From Hermatobates lingyangjiaoensis (lineage: Eukaryota; Arthropoda; Insecta; Hemiptera; Hermatobatidae): a stretch of DNA of 64,000 nt. The stretch's first letter is position 1. Every line of letters starts with the position of its first letter. Under the pieces are notes generated by a model. The model did not search any database. It worked only from the letters and a program-made list of their open reading frames with translations, and had not been told where the DNA came from. Positions 63,716 through 64,000 of this stretch are shown here, piece after piece. The position numbers were made by a program, and so were the translations under genes. The stretch lies in the NCBI GenBank assembly GCA_026182355.1, contig JAPFBL010000239.1, positions 1,110,001 to 1,174,000 of the forward strand. Reading direction: 5' to 3'.

Positions 63716-63885
63716 AAGACCGGGCACGGGGAGCAGCACTGGCGGTTCCCGTGTCGGTTACTAGCCGTTGCGTCTACAACGTGCTTGGTCTCCCTTTCTC
63801 TTTTCTCCTGAAGACGGATTACCCGAAAATATGAGTCTGTAAGTGTGTTTCTTTTACTTTCTGTGCTACCTATCTTCAATTTTGA

Positions 63886-63912
<27 letters not shown>
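63716..63912 (+). repeat. Family C end with intact hammerhead and (TA)n
   Basis: GC-rich head GGGCACGGGGAGCAGCACTG, then TACAACGTGCTTGGTCTCC, CTGAAGA 63808-63814, GGATTACCC, GAAAATATGAG (AATT changed to AATA), and TA 63892-63914. Confidence 0.75.
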
Positions 63913-63914
<2 letters not shown>

Positions 63915-63916
<2 letters not shown>

Positions 63917-64000
63917 TTCATTGAAATACACAGCAGCCTCTGCGTTAACTACTTTAAAGCTGGTCTGCTCCAATTTACCAACTACCTTGCGGTGGGCTGG
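63915..64000 (+). repeat. Family E-like end, cut by window edge
   Basis: ACACAGCAGCCTCTGCGTTA then ACTACTTTAAAGCTGG resembles the start of the E palindrome (AACAGCAGCTTCTGCGTTC). The window ends before any mirror arm. Confidence 0.5.

Overview
This window is non-coding, transposon-rich DNA from an animal nuclear genome, very probably an invertebrate. It is AT-rich and dense in (TA)n, (TG)n and (GA)n microsatellites. It carries Penelope-like elements (PLEs), a mariner, hAT-type and other inverted-repeat elements, tRNA-derived SINEs and a Jockey-like retrotransposon. Only one short host exon is plausible (57586-57699, ionotropic glutamate receptor-like), plus one unidentified exon-like piece near 49.6 kb. 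The receptor-like exon and the repeat content suggest a protostome, such as an arthropod or mollusc. Nothing seen fixes the phylum.

Layout. 0-8.6 kb: a giant foldback element (3041-6133) made of a 43-bp minisatellite and a duplicated inverted core, between two direct copies of a 0.9-kb repeat. 8.6-14 kb: a palindromic element, a hAT-type MITE with perfect 8-bp target duplications, another inverted-repeat element, a SINE and a long polypurine tract. 14.1-18 kb: the best coding sequence, a PLE with reverse transcriptase and GIY-YIG endonuclease, cut at its 5' end at a (TA)n tract. It is followed by a hammerhead ribozyme, then by an internally deleted mariner inserted in the PLE tail. 23-27.4 kb and 29.9-36.1 kb: clusters of PLE fragments and hairpins. 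36-48 kb: a SINE split by a 162-bp tandem repeat, several large palindromes, a decayed PLE endonuclease and a palindromic Jockey fragment. 52.9-64 kb: the densest PLE debris, with a ~0.6-kb higher-order tandem array and a PLE endonuclease inverted duplication (59891-61215).

Unifying theme. The many (TA)n-flanked palindromes are not random hairpins. Their arms repeatedly contain a hammerhead ribozyme core: CTGANGA, a short stem II, GAAA, a self-complementary 4-6 nt helix III, a cleavable nucleotide, and a stem I return strand. I group them by sequence into families A, B, C, D, F, G, H, J and M, plus an odd-core family I. Families E and K are palindromes without a clear core. In four places the same core lies just 3' of a PLE endonuclease reading frame. 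That ties at least some hairpin families to PLE ends (established: PLEs carry hammerhead motifs in their pseudo-LTRs). By eye I count roughly forty or more cores, intact or slightly altered, on both strands. The family letters and all boundaries are mine, from visual comparison, and outer limits are approximate to about 10-30 bases.
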